Positions 33,619 through 45,800 of a DNA stretch of 64,000 nucleotides are shown piece after piece. Both the position numbers and the translations under genes were made by a program. Each line of letters opens with the position of its first letter. The first letter of the stretch is position 1. This stretch comes from Hypsibius dujardini (Eukaryota > Tardigrada > Eutardigrada > Parachela > Hypsibiidae), in assembly GCA_001579985.1 (NCBI GenBank), contig LRSR01010804.1:1-64000 (forward strand), in the 5' to 3' direction. The notes beneath the pieces were generated by a model. That model was given only the letters and a program-made list of their open reading frames with translations. It made no database searches and was not told the origin of the DNA.

Positions 33619-34246
33619 GTAGCACCCCAGATCGAGAGTAAAGAGGTATTACAGGCAGGCAAGGATGGTAGAGGAGGCAGATAAATTATTAGCTAGCGTA
33701 CACAACTCCCAATGAAGTTCGACCCAAAGAGGTTACTCCTCGCAATTTAAACGTTTCCAGTGCAAGAAGCGATATGGAAGACCAGAAAGTTATTTGACAA
33801 TTTATCACATCGGAGCGCACTTGCTACTAATGAGTAGTAAACAGAGGACGAAGTTGTCCTGATTAGAGATATGCGCAATCTTCCTCGATTCACTTGTACT
33901 CTATGTAATTCCGACCGAGGTTGTGAGTGATAAGCGCTCTATACATGCCAATGATATCATTTTTCTATACTTTCATTGAGTGTAGACGACGTACGAAAAG
34001 ATACGTTGGATATTAACAATGTCCTAGAAATGCGAATTAGTTAATTATAACGCAGAATAAAAGTGTAATCCCGAAACACGCAAGCTGTTCCTCGGAAGCA
34101 AGTGTCTGAAAACACGGGTCAGCCGTATGTACGATCGAACAAATAAGTCGGAATTCAGCCGTAAAATACCGACGAAAACGGAGCATCTACTGTATGTGTC
34201 TAGGTAAGATTGTCATACACTAAAAGATCAGACTGAAGCTAATTTG
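33619..34246 (-). promoter_or_regulatory. Leader between DNAJ relic and K3
   Basis: Inverse copy of the leader upstream of K1 and K2, near-identical to 47618-48226. It should hold the K3 5' UTR and promoter. Confidence 0.55.
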
Positions 34247-34684
34247 TTATAAGCCTGCGAGAGCGTTTTTTACGACGGTGTCTCCAGTTCCCGGTCTTTG
34301 GACGAGTTTATGATCCTCATAAAGCCGGCCACGCCACATGACGTTCTCTTTGTAGGCGCGTTTACGCACGCACGACTCCTTGAGGTTGTTGAGGTATAGC
34401 TCCGCGACGCTGGTCTCGATGGTCAGGATCTCCTTGTTGTTGAGTTTGGTGGGGATGTCGTCTTTCAGGTAGAAGCGTACGTTGAGGTTTCGGGTCAGGT
34501 ACTGATGGGGATACTTGAGGGACTGCTGGAGGTTGTAGACTGATTCGGTGTAGGTAGGGGATGAGAGTGGGATGGAGGACTTCTGCCGACAATCTTGAAA
34601 GCCTCCCCCCAACCGAAACATTAATTAGGTTAGAGGCTTTTAGGTGAGACCTACCTACACGTAGTAAAACAGACAGACGGAAAA

Positions 34685-34725
<41 letters not shown>

Positions 34726-35049
34726 TATATGGACAGATATATGGACAGATATATGGACAGGCAGGCAGACAGATAGACAGACAAACATACTGGCAGAGAG
34801 ACAATTGTCTAGCTCCAATTTGAGGTCATATCAGGAGCCTTGTTTTTATCCGAATGCAGTATCAACGCCAACTTCCGGTAAAGTTTCTTCAAGAGCACCT
34901 CTGAGAAGGAATCCATCTCCATGAAGAGGACCTGATAGAATGTGGTGCATTTCTTTGACCCGCAGCATGGCCTGTAGGTGCTCATCGGAGTAGTCTTTAT
35001 AAGAGTCCGAGCCAGGTCGGGACTTATTATACTCTGGACTCTGGATCAT
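34247..35049 (-). pseudogene. DNAJB12/14-like gene relic (J domain plus DUF1977)
   Basis: On the - strand 35049-34846 starts with SYKDYSDEHLQAMLRVKE, the lead-in of the J domain, then shifts frame; the full version is at 48.7-49.0 kb. A CAGA/TCTG tract follows. The second exon, 34621-34247, is open and reads SPTYTESVYNLQQSLKYPHQ, YLTRNLNVRFYLKDD, NNKEILTIETSVAELYLN and NVMWRGRLYEDHKLVQ, the DUF1977 domain. In DNAJB12/14 the J domain is cytosolic and recruits HSP70 to ER-membrane quality control. The upstream end at 35050 breaks off into the OTU gene region, so the first exon is missing. Confidence 0.75.
34675..34770. repeat. (CAGA)n and (ATATGGACAG)n tract in the DNAJ intron
   Basis: A run of ACAG units followed by three copies of ATATATGGACAG. 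It has the same intron position as 48515-48608. Confidence 0.85.
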
Positions 35050-35139
35050 GTTCAGAAGATGATCATGATTTCTGGCCCTGGTTTTCTTTTTTTGATCTTT
35101 TTATGTTTGGTAAAACTGCGTTCCAGCAATTATATTTCC

Positions 35140-37058
35140 TGTTTGTTAGGAAGAAGTAGCAGTACTTTCTGCTGCCTCAACTGAAGCAACTTCTGGTGTG
35201 GATGGACTTTCACGACATCGGTAGGGGGTGGGATGAGAAGAGGAGGAGGGCAACGCTGCCATTTGTTCCCAACCTCAAGCCTGGCTCGAAGAAGATAGGC
35301 TTGCAAAATGCGCGGCCAATAAAGAACGCTGGCTTGGCTTGTTTCATAGTTCCCCCGGAAATTGATCCGAAGGACGAAAAGAACTTTGTCGACGAATTCA
35401 ATTTCGAGTTATTAATAGTGCAACCCTGTAGTGTGGGTGAGGATGGCGATCTGCTGGCGATGTTGGCTGCGATTCACCTTCCCCCGCTGTCGTCATCGAT
35501 TCATACTCGGCCGTCAGTCATCAAGGACACTGAATACTTGTCCACCGTTTCCGAGGTCTGTTAATGCGGGCTATTTAGCTGCAATGTACAAAACGTTTGT
35601 TACTTCTTCTCAGGCGCTTCGCGAATGTGCGGACGTTCTTGATAGCATTCGCCGGAAGTGCAGGAGTCCGCGGCCTACTTCAAGATCATCACGCAAAAGC
35701 AGCAGATCAATAGAGCAGCTCTGGAAGGCATGGTGCTTTGGATGCAGAAATGGTGCCTGCCTCTGACAACATCGGTCGACGGGCATTGTCTCTTCCGTGT
35801 TTTGTCTTGGACATTATTTAGTCATCAGGACGGTCATTTCCGTTTACGTCTGTTGTCCATCAGCGTGATTGTTGAGCATACTGCCTATTTTTCACCTACC
35901 GTTTGCTGCTCAGCATGAAAGAAGACTTTTCTCTTCCGGAGATGATCCACCACACCTCCAACAGTTCTTCTACCTTCAACAACGGATGGGGAAACGCTTA
36001 CAACATCAAGTCTATTGCACTCGCCGCGCAGCGGAAAATTTTTGTGTACGGACCTGTTAACCGAGAGGATCCTCGGTTTCATGACAACCTTAACCTCTTC
36101 CAGGTGTGCCATGTTTTCTTGTCCCATTTGTCCGGCCGTTCTTAGTTATATAATTTTCAGACGTTGGCCCGAGCTGCTCATGAGAGCGAGTGTCTGCATA
36201 AGGCGTTTTTTCCGGCGGAAAAGTACCAAACCTCTGGGAGGAGATCTCTCTGCATCATGCTGCTGGGCGAACGGCAATTTGAGCATTACGTCGGCATTTT
36301 TCCGCGACACCGTTCCCTGCGAGAATCTCCGGAATTTGCTGTCACCAGACGTTACGACGTCAGTGTGGGCAGCCTGGTAGACTTGGGTTATGTGAGCTCG
36401 GACGATGACGACAACGGCCTTCCAAGAGCATCACAGAAACAAACGGGTTCCTTTCTCTCTACACCCGTCGAGGATCCTCCAAAGCGGTCAGCAACTCTCA
36501 AACGAACGCCCGTTCGAGATTCTGGTGAACGAAAACGTTCTATGTTTTTGAGGACTCACTGAGGCATCTCCCAACCCGAAGAAGCAAAGCACTCTGCTTT
36601 CGGTACTGAAGCTACAGCGACATAACGACAGTTCAATTCCAGTTACAGTACAGCCATGCCATCTTCTGTTTCAGAGGCTGATCGAAAGTTGCTATTTGAT
36701 TTCTCAAACGAGGAAGAATCGCGTGTTTTTGCTGATTATCTTTGCGATCAGCTGGAATTGTTTACGATGGGTCTGGTCAGCCAAGACGCCCCCGAAGGAT
36801 GGGAGTGACTTCGAGCTTGGCGATTCCGCTTGCAGACTGGATCGGATCATCTTGAATTACGACAATTGGGACGAGCAGTTTGAGGAGAAGGAACCCTTCC
36901 AACCGTCAAGGAATCTATCAGAACAATCCGTTCTTGTCATTGAGCCATATACCGACCTGCCATCGGCCTGCTACGGCTTGGAGGAACCTGCTTTATCACC
37001 GGATTTCAACCGATCAGACATCACTACTGAACTGAAAAAAACGCCCCCCTCAGTGTGA
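35140..37058 (+). pseudogene. OTU-domain cysteine protease gene, frame-disrupted
   Basis: The catalytic-Cys region reads SVDGHCLFRVLSW (near 35775-35812), the standard OTU D-G-x-C-L-F motif. The other half, in a different frame, has WGNAYNIKSIALAAQRKIFVYG, an intron at 36104-36161 (CAG|GTGTGC to TTTTCAG) and LCIMLLGERQFEHYVGIFP, with the expected catalytic histidine in EHYV. OTU proteases remove ubiquitin. Exon 35196-35562 (PFVPNLKPGSKK, NARPIKNAGLACF) ends at GAG|GTCTG and exon 35614 begins at TCTCAG|GCGCTTCGCG. Frame shifts are needed near 35655, in the T run near 35887-35891, and near 36805. The 3' part (ADRKLLFDFSNEEESRVF, then LGDSACRLDRIILNYD) is acidic and unrecognised. It is either a pseudogene or a gene with sequence indels; the phases otherwise hold. 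Confidence 0.6.
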
Positions 37059-38040
37059 TGTCAACTGATCTGCGAGGGGGTCGTCCGCGTCTCCCGCTCA
37101 CATGTCACCGAATTCCTACTAAAACTAAACTAAAACCTTGCTAGAGCTTCGGCATTGCGGAAGAAATTTAGTTGACTATTTTACCATAACCAATGTACAT
37201 ATTTCAGTTTGTTTTTTATTCATTCATACGGCCTGAAAATTGGTTTGGTTACACTTCATAGCCTTCTTTGTCTGAATATTGTGTTGATCTGAAGGATATG
37301 TTCAGTTTTCTTCATTTTTTCACAGCGTAATCTAACTGTCGAAGTTTCTCTTAACTGTTTGACTTCTGCTTTCGCAAAAATTGTAAGCGCAATAATTTTT
37401 GGCTATAAGTTTTTAAGCACCCTTTAAGCCGCCCATAAACGACTCGGTTAATCAGATTACCATATTTCACTACCATTGCAGATGGTTACTGTTATTACGA
37501 ATATGAAAATTATCAGAGTTTTGGGAATGCTCCTTGTTGGGATGTAGGCTGTCGAATTCACGTTCGTTTGATATGAAATTCTAGTAAAAAATCGCTGTTT
37601 CATTTCCCCTCACCTGTTTTGCTTGTTCATCATTATTGACAAACTAGGTACCGACAAACGGTCGGACAAACATTATACATGTTATTGGATCCCCCTAACC
37701 TTCTTAAGGTGCGGGGGCTACATTTGCTTTCACCGACTAGCCGTCGAAAAAAGCACATGTCTTGTAATTTAGACTCAAATAAATAAAATAAATATTAAAT
37801 TTTGTATTATATACAGTATTATATTTTATTATACTGTTATTCTATTTATTTAACATCGATTTGCCAGTTTAAAACAAACCATAATTTCAAATTTCAAAAT
37901 CAATTTATTATAATTTTCCATTTTATCAACTAATATATACTTCACAATTTAAGGCGAAATCGCACCATTAAGCACTGAAATCATGAATAACGTGTTAAAG
38001 AGAGTGTTAAACGGATAATATTAGAGGGATAATCTTGTTC
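37059..38040. other. AT-rich intergenic sequence
   Basis: No ORF, repeat family or gene fragment that I can support. A TATTATATACAGTATTATA microsatellite-like run lies near 37800-37850. Confidence 0.5.
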
Positions 38041-39040
38041 GGGATGTAGAAGTTAAATCCATGGCACCGTCCGTCGGTCAAGATGTACATTTTGGGAACT
38101 ATTGGTCGGCCCTGATATTAAACGACACCACCGTTAGTGGAGTCGGTTCAGGTGGCGAATGGTCGAAGGTCGATGGTGGTTGAAGGTCTCTACAACGATG
38201 GAGGCATTTGTTTTGTTTTGGAGGTGGACTTCGGGTTAGGTTGCAGAAGGTCCGTGCCGGGAAGTGGACGGTCGGTCCGGTTAGAAGAGGGTCTGTTCAG
38301 GTGATGAAAGTCTGGCATGATGGAACGCGGAAGGTTTTACTAAGGAGGAAAGGTTAGTTCAAATATTACGCCTTCGGAAACGGTAACGGGCGGTCCTTGG
38401 CGGCAGAGAAAGGATCGGTCCGGTTAATCGGCGGTCGGTCCTTGACGTAAGCCGGCGGTCAGTCCGGTTAACAGACGATCCTTGACGTGCATGGATGGCC
38501 TTTAACGGAAATGGACGGTCAGTCCGGGCGGTCCATCACGTAAGTTGACGAACTGTTGGTTAGCAGATAGTCGTTGACGGAAATGTATGGTCAGTCCGGT
38601 TGGCAGCCGATCATAAACAAAATGAAAGAGTCTGTTCAGTTAATCGCCGGTCGGTCCTTGACGTAGGCGGATGGTCATTCCGATTAGGAGACTATCCTCG
38701 ACCTGCATGGACGGTCAGTTCCATTACGGGATAGTCCTTAACGGAAAGGGATAGTCAGTCCGAGCGGTCCTTCACGTAAGTTGACGGTCAGTTCGGTTAA
38801 CAGACGGTCGATGACGTAGGTGGACGATCGGTCTAGTCAGTAGACAGTCCTGAATATATGCACACGGTTAATCCAATTAACAGATGGCTAATCCGGGTTG
38901 TGGTGACGACCGCCAAACATCCGCTCAGATCTTTGTCACCTGGATTGACCACCGACCTTCCACTACTTGCATATGTATCCAATGAATCTGCCGATCGTCT
39001 ACCACGTAGACGGACCTTTTGTTACCCGGGCGATAATACT
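38041..39040. repeat. Degenerate tandem repeat, about 40 bp unit
   Basis: Units built from GTCCTTGACGTA, GGCGGTCAGTCCGGTTAAC and GGACGGTC recur from about 38380 to 38870. The right end (to 39040) is inverted relative to 16381-16785, which places it in the same spot of an opposite-strand unit. Confidence 0.7.
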
Positions 39041-39433
39041 AATACTATAATATAATAATATTGTATATATAACATAATAATACATAATAGTAATATAATA
39101 ATATAAATCAAAATTAACTATATTTAGAAGCTAAAAATGTAAAAAGTAAACTGATTTGAGTCAAATAATTTTAATTGAATTAAAACTGCAAAACTATCCA
39201 CAAGCTAATTAATTTTGAAGAATTAACAAACTAGTTTTAATTGAAAAAACTACAAATCTGCACCCACACCAAAAGTTTGTAGATACAAAATAACTTGAGC
39301 AACTCATTTTAACAAAACTGAAACTAAACTCCAAAACTAGAAACCTTATAAGAAGAATTAGTGTTCAATATTTTGAAATTATTTTAACTCATTGATTTTT
39401 GGTCAGTGAAAGCGTTATGTAGTCTCCCTTTAG

Positions 39434-39636
39434 GCACGCGGAATTTTATGCAACGGTCAGCTATGTCAAATGGATCAAGCGGCACCGGAGTCGAACGGAA
39501 AGCTCGGGATGCGTTGGTAGCCGCTGAGAAAGAACTTATAGATTCTTACCGCAAGAACGGCGTCATGATTGCCATCCCACCAGCCGTGATTTTAAAGCCG
39601 CATCGTAGGGTCATCGAAGATTTTTGGCAGCACTGA
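39434..39636 (+). pseudogene. Relic of the last exon of a SMYD-like SET gene
   Basis: Acceptor CCCTTTAG|GCACGCGG, then in the expected phase CNGQLCQMDQAAPE, the post-SET cysteine motif with one cysteine lost. After a frame change it reads DALVAAEKELIDSYRKN, GVMIAIPPAVILKPHRR and VIEDFWQH, then stop. It pairs with 15774-15985 in the inverted unit. The two relics agree at most of the last 55 residues. Confidence 0.65.
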
Positions 39637-41021
39637 AGCTGCTGAAATGTGAAACGGACGGCAGCAATAAGCAGATAGTCAAGGCACTATTTTTAGATAA
39701 TAAAGAGAACTGATATCTTTGAATTCTCGTGAATGACGGAGACGGAAAGATAAGAAATGGAGGACACTCGACACATGATATGCTCAAGAAAATGATTAAG
39801 ACACAATTTTTTGAGAATAAAGAAAACGGATACCTTTGCGGATTAGGATTCCCGCGGATCGTTTGGGGGAAAAAAACGAGAAAACGGACACACATGAGAT
39901 CCCGGCCTTTTAAGTGCATTTGCTGGTCGATTTTAAGCAATTTGTCGAGATTAACTGCTAACCCTGATCTACCGTAAAGATTTAAACAGTGATGGGATGT
40001 TAACAGCAGTAAAAACAGTTAAATTCCGAGAATACTTATGCGATACGCTTAATTCTCTAGCTCCGTTCAGGGAAAAGGAAAAATGTCTTAAGAGCTCCAT
40101 TCTGGACAATCACTGCGCAATCACTGCGCAAAGGTTTTGGGTGTCCGATGGCTTACGGATTTGTATTACCGCGACAAAACACGTCCGTGTCTAGACCGCG
40201 GAGCATTTTTAACCTCTATCTTTAGAAAATGATTGATATCTAATAGTCGCTGAAACTGAAACCTCAATACTGCCAAAGTTTATTTAGGGCTCGAAACAAA
40301 AAATGTTATAACTAAAATCAAATCAAAATAGGCAAGTTAGCATATATGGGTATGATCATATTATGGGAAAATGGTCAACAAATTTAGAGGTGTTAGAAGG
40401 AGGGAGTAAAACCCCACGACAGAATCTAATCCGCATCCAGACCGCTTGTTCTGCGCGCCGATGAAGATGAAAATCTGAAAAAGAAGATCTATAACAAGAT
40501 AAAATTTTTAAAAGGAAACTAGATCGATAAAAGAAACTGGAGGTGACAAAACCAAATATTACTTTATATAATTCCGCAGGCTAATTTCCAAATTGTCAAA
40601 GTATTCTTGCCGCCGCCCTTATCCATCAACGAAACCATACGAAATCACATGTCATCGACCTAAAAGTGCATGTAACCAGGACGGTTTCCCATATCTGGCC
40701 ACTCCTTTTTGGTTCCTGTTGCTAGCACCCTAACAGTTTCAAGACAATGTGGCTATGCTTACGCATAAAGATTAATTAATTATTTTATTGTTATTGCTAT
40801 TACTTTCTTGTTTAATTCATATTTTTAATACTATCATTATTATTATTATTATTATTATTTAATTTATTCATTCATTCATTTATTATTTTATTAGTCTCAA
40901 ACCCACCCCAAATTCAATTTAGAACCGATTGGCATTAGTCAAATGTTTTTTGGGGCTCGGACTGCGGGACTAGTCTATACTTTAGCCTATGCTTGCAGAT
41001 ACAGCTGTACTGAGGTTACTT
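39637..41021. other. Inverted AT-rich tail of the K4 unit
   Basis: Inverse of the K2 tail: it carries TTTATTTAGGGCTCG (40281), GACAAATTTAGAGGTGTTAG-type sequence (near 40377) and an ATTATT microsatellite (40830-40880). A short internal duplication of about 60 bases (AGAATAAAGA units) lies near 39700-39840. No gene seen. Confidence 0.55.
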
Positions 41022-41729
41022 ACAAGGGAATTTTGCATCTCTGGAAGGCGAAATGTTCCACTTTTTTAAATTTTATTGTGTGTGTTTAACTTAGTTCTCA
41101 ATATTACAATTGAAAAAAAAATACAAATGCCTTCTAACATTTTTTAAAAATCAAAAACCAGTTTGGGGTGGTACATAGGGGGCGCTCTCAATGTTACCAC
41201 ATGTCGCGTGCATTGATTGAACTATTCGTTGACACGAGCGAATACACTGGCTTGTTTGCGGCCGTTACTAAATTACTGTAACCGAAACCATCTGAATATT
41301 TAATTTAGTAAGAAATGTGAAACACAAACATAGGCTGTGGGACAAGGGTTAGTATTTACTTTCACGAATAATGCTATTATGCGGTTGAAGTCTAGTAATA
41401 ATTATTCCAAGGTGATACCAAAAATTCAACAATCAATTGCACGCTTTTGCCAAAACTAAAGAAGAACTAAAATCGATCAATCAATGGCGTTGCAGCCGCC
41501 ATTGCCTATAGCGTCGATAAATACAACGATCAACGAAAGACATTTCCAGTAACGTTGAGAGCGCCCCCCCCCTATGTACCACCGCGGATTGGTTTTTGAT
41601 TTTTAAAAAATGTTAGGAGGCATTTGTATTTTTTTTTTCAATTAAAATATTGAGAACTAAGTTATATGCACATAACAAATTAAAAAAATGTGAAACATTT
41701 CGCCTTCCAGAGATGCAAAATTCCCTTGT
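41022..41729. mobile_element. TIR element of about 708 bp with ACAAGGGAA ends
   Basis: Begins ACAAGGGAATTTTGCATCTC and ends with the inverse, GAGATGCAAAATTCCCTTGT; the arms of about 190 bases also pair through TGGTACATAGGGGGCGCTCT. TTA flanks both sides of the CAAGGG core, as in Harbinger-type TWA targets. The terminal CAAGGGAA is shared with the K3-intron element at 30795. No transposase frame. Confidence 0.8.
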
Positions 41730-42789
41730 TAGAGGATTGTTGTTTGGATTCTGGTGGGCCGTATGAGTAAAACGTGTCAATCAAGCTTTGATTGAGTTAG
41801 GTCAATCGTCAGTGCGTCCACTATTCGGTGAAAAAATTCAGGCCGTTTGGCGTGTTCCTTCCCGTGCCGATCTCTTCTTAGCTTGTAAATAAAAACAAGC
41901 TGAAAATTGAGAAATTACTTTTTTCCATCTTTCACCACCCAGACTGTCCATCCAAAAGCAAGCCTGCCAATTCAACACTAAGATTAACTCACAGTACTTT
42001 AACTAACCATCGACAATCCTTGTTGACAGTGAGCAATCGGGAAATCGAGAGTTACCAAAACTGTGACCTAAATAATCTTCAGCGATTCAAAAATTTGCTC
42101 GACAGTTTGCTACATGAAACAGCTGCTTATCATCGGTACATGCGGCTCTGGATCATTTATAGTCTACGCTAAATACAAACCTCAGTTACTGTCACAATCC
42201 CGCAATGAACGAAAACAAGTAACTATATACTGAAAAAACGTTTTTAATAAGATGAACGGTAGAAAGACTGCACCAAGAGTCAGGCTGAAAACGGGATGTG
42301 TTGCAAAAAAGCAAAAAAGTAGAAGTATGCAAGTATAAGTATAAGTCAAGCAGGGTGGGCACAGAAACACCCGCTACTGCCATAAGTATTAGTATAAGAA
42401 TAGGTAAATAAGTACAAGTCGGGCCGGGTGGGTACAAACACACCTGCTACTGCTATAAGTATACCGCCATGCTGAGTCTAGGTAGCATAAGGCATGCATG
42501 TGTGACAGAACTGACCGCTGATTTTCTAATACGCGTTGTTCCATAACTGACCAAGGCTCAATCGGTGTCCAGAAATGGGACACTAGCATCACAACTCCAT
42601 TATTTATAAATATATTAAATATAGTACTAATAATTCATAGTATTAAAAGTAGGACTTTAACAGTAAAAATATTGTAGGTGTAGTAGTAATATATACTTTA
42701 TGGTTAGCAGTATGAGTACCTATATATAGTATTAAAATAGTACTGCAGTAATGATGTTCTGTATATTCAAATATTAAGATAGGTCAGAC
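41730..42789. other. Spacer and K4 3' flank without a gene
   Basis: Unique-looking sequence to about 42180. At 42320-42465 there are two diverged copies of an AAGTATAAGTATAAGT...GGGTGGGCACA unit, then the inverse of the shared tail (GGGACACTAGCATCAC, GTACTAATAATTCATAGT). Nothing coding. Confidence 0.5.
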
Positions 42790-42859
42790 ATTAAAAGTTG
42801 ATTTTGTTGGACAGCAAACAATTATCAGTTCAGTCTTTACCTCACAAAGACGTGGCGTG

Positions 42860-45800
42860 TTACCCCTCGGAAAAGTCGTCCCGCAATTGTTTGATGGTTG
42901 GACGGTCCTTCGGTTCCAGCGCCATGCACTTGCTCACAAAGTCCTTGAGTTCCTGTTGCATATCTTCCGGAATAACAGGTATTTTCATGCTCAGTGAGTC
43001 GGCTATGAGTATTGTCCGGGGATTATTGTCGAGTTTTTTGTCTTCTGGCATAATCAATTTTCCCTTGCAGTACATTTCCAGAACCACAGCTCCCAAACTC
43101 CAGATATCTGTTGCTCGTCCGACGGGGTAATTACCTTTGGCAGCTATTGAGTTCCTCAAGGACGCCAGCATTTCCGGCGATGCGAATCCCTCAGTGCCGC
43201 CAGGCCGAGATATGAAGGAAACCGAATCGACTCTGCGCCTGTCACTATAACTGTCTACGTCACAAATCTTTAGTGTGGATTTGATCTCATCCCCGAAAAC
43301 GACGTTTGTCCCTTTCAAATCTTTGTGAATGATATTTTCTTCTTCATGAAGATATTGTATCCCTTCGATCAGCTGCTTCACGTAGTTTTTCTGCATTTCA
43401 ATGGGTAAAACCGTTTTAGCCGCCTCCGTTAAGGTACCACCACTGCAGCATTCCATGATGATCCTAAATTGACGATCATCCTCGAATAATCCGGCTGCGA
43501 GGTACTTGACAATATTGGGATGGTTTAGTTTGAGGAGAGTCTTTTCAATTTTCTCGACTTCGTCTTGCTCCAATGGCTTAGAGAAGGTCTTCAACGCCAA
43601 GTGTAGTGGACCTTGCTCAACGAAGTCTGCCCCGACCCAAAAGGCATCAACTCGGTGCACAACTCCGAATCCGCCCGGTTGACCAAGCGGTTTCTTTGAA
43701 GAGGGTATATACCATAGAATTCCATGTTCCGGACATTTGAAGTGCGGATTTTTGAGCATGCGGGAAAAGTAGCTTTCTAAGGTCGCTGCGGTTGGACGAT
43801 CGCTTGGACTGACTTGCAAACATCGGCGGGCCGGAACCTTGAGCTCATCGGGCAAATTTTCCGGCACACGAGGTGTTAAAGGATGTTCACTTTGCATAGC
43901 GGAACGAATACTTGAATCATCGTGATCCGGCCATAAGGTCTGCCCTTGACTCGCGAAACACATGTCCATGATCACACACCCTAGGCTATATATGTCAGTT
44001 GGAGAGTCTGGAGTTGGTCGAACTACTTTTCGATTATAATCATGCCACACCGCCATTTCTGGTGACATGAAATAAAAGGATCCCTTCACGTTGAATTCCT
44101 TCTTTGACGATCTCAGGCCACGTGGCTGCTGAAATGCTCCTTCGATGTCAATAATCTTAACGTTTTCGCCTGTGGACTCCATCATGATGTTTGAAGATGT
44201 TATGTCTCCATGAATAAACTTGGTTCCTTTAATTCCTTCATGCAGATAATTAAGACCGGAAGCCAATTGAGTCGTGTATTTGACAATGCGTTCGGTAGAA
44301 CAGAGTTTAGGGTTGCTCGTAATGAAGTTCCTCAACGTAATCCCGCTGCAACATTCCATGAGTAGGCAATAATGGCTGCCTTGAGTGTTGGGATTACTTG
44401 CGTAACCGATAAGAATATACTGAAGAATGTTTGAATGCTTAAGTTTTAATAGGGATCTTAACTCTTCCGACCTGGCGTGTTCTACTGGTTCCAAAAGAAG
44501 TCTGTACGCCTGATTTCCGGCATGCTCCGCAACGGGATTACCATCATCCAAGTAAAATGCGTCCACCATTTTAATATATCCAAAAAACCCGCGTCCCTCA
44601 AGACAGTGAATAGAGTCAGTAGGGATACGACGAAGCTCAAATTCTAGGTCGCCAAAGCAGTCCTTAAATGTGCATATAACTGTACCAGAGTTTCTATCCC
44701 CGTCTTGAACCATGGCCTGGCTATTCAACGGAATCGGCGCTTGGTCGACAGCATCAGACATCTAAACCAACAAAACTAATTTTTTTACCAAACTACGGCG
44801 TGAAATCTCTAACGCAAATCAGTAGTAATGCTTGTAAATTATGGAATGGAAAACCTAAACTAAGCTAAAATAAATTGAACTTAAACTAAACTGCATACAA
44901 TAGCTAGACTTTAGCGTTTAACTTTTTAGTCAACTGAAAAACTAAACTTAATGTTTTAATAAATGAAAAATTACCATAAAAATTCACGAATCTAAAATTA
45001 CGCAACTAATTATGATCTAGATGTAGATTTAGAGTTTCAGCAACTAAAAGTAAACTACAAACTCTAAGCAAGCAAGTACTCAGTTCAGTAACTCTAACTC
45101 TAACACTAAGTAAGCCTTAGTTCAGTTAGAAGAACTTGATAGTTAATTGATTAATTAAGTTTTGGAAATAGCTATTCGGCCGGAGGTTCTCCGGCTGAAG
45201 AGCCAAATCACTATCCAGCCGGACTTTCACGGCTGAATAGCCCAACCACTGTTTAGTTGGGTTTTTTTTTACCAGCAATACAGACAAATCACTTCGCCGG
45301 CTTTTTCTCAACGTGGCATACATAATGAAGTCAAACAATTTTCTCCTTTTTTTCGATGCAATTGAGATACATACATTGGTTACCCAAACTTTTAACAGGA
45401 AACTTAAACAGAAATCAGAAAGAACGAAGGCTTGCGATGAGTACGGATTCATTCATTCATTCATTTATTCAGCTGGATTCAAAATTGAAAGGTGGTCCCA
45501 TTTTGTGAAAAAAGTCCGGCCGAGAACGCGAAATAGTGGCTTGCCCATGCAGCCGGAGAAAATCAGGCTGGATAGTGAATTGGTTATTCAGCCGGAGAAA
45601 CTCCGGCCGAATAACTTTGATCTAAAGTTTTTACCTGTGTGAATTCCTTGAGATACAGCTGGCAGTGAATAACAAGCTCTACCCCGGTTGGACGATCGCT
45701 TGGGTTAACCTGCAGACATTGGCGAGCCAGATCCTTGAGCTCAACGGGCAAATTTTCCGGCATTCTTGGTGTTAAAGGATGTTCACTTTCCATAGCGGAA

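Noticed and set aside
34362-34784. 140-codon frame across the CAGA tract and DUF1977 exon
   Set aside because: It mixes the microsatellite with the wrong frame of the DNAJ exon; the conserved frame is 34621-34247.
36696-37058. A separate 120-codon secreted protein gene (ISQTRKNRVFLLIIF start)
   Set aside because: Its hydrophobic start is the out-of-frame reading of the ADRKLLFDFSNEEE exon; only the part after the frame change belongs to the OTU gene tail.
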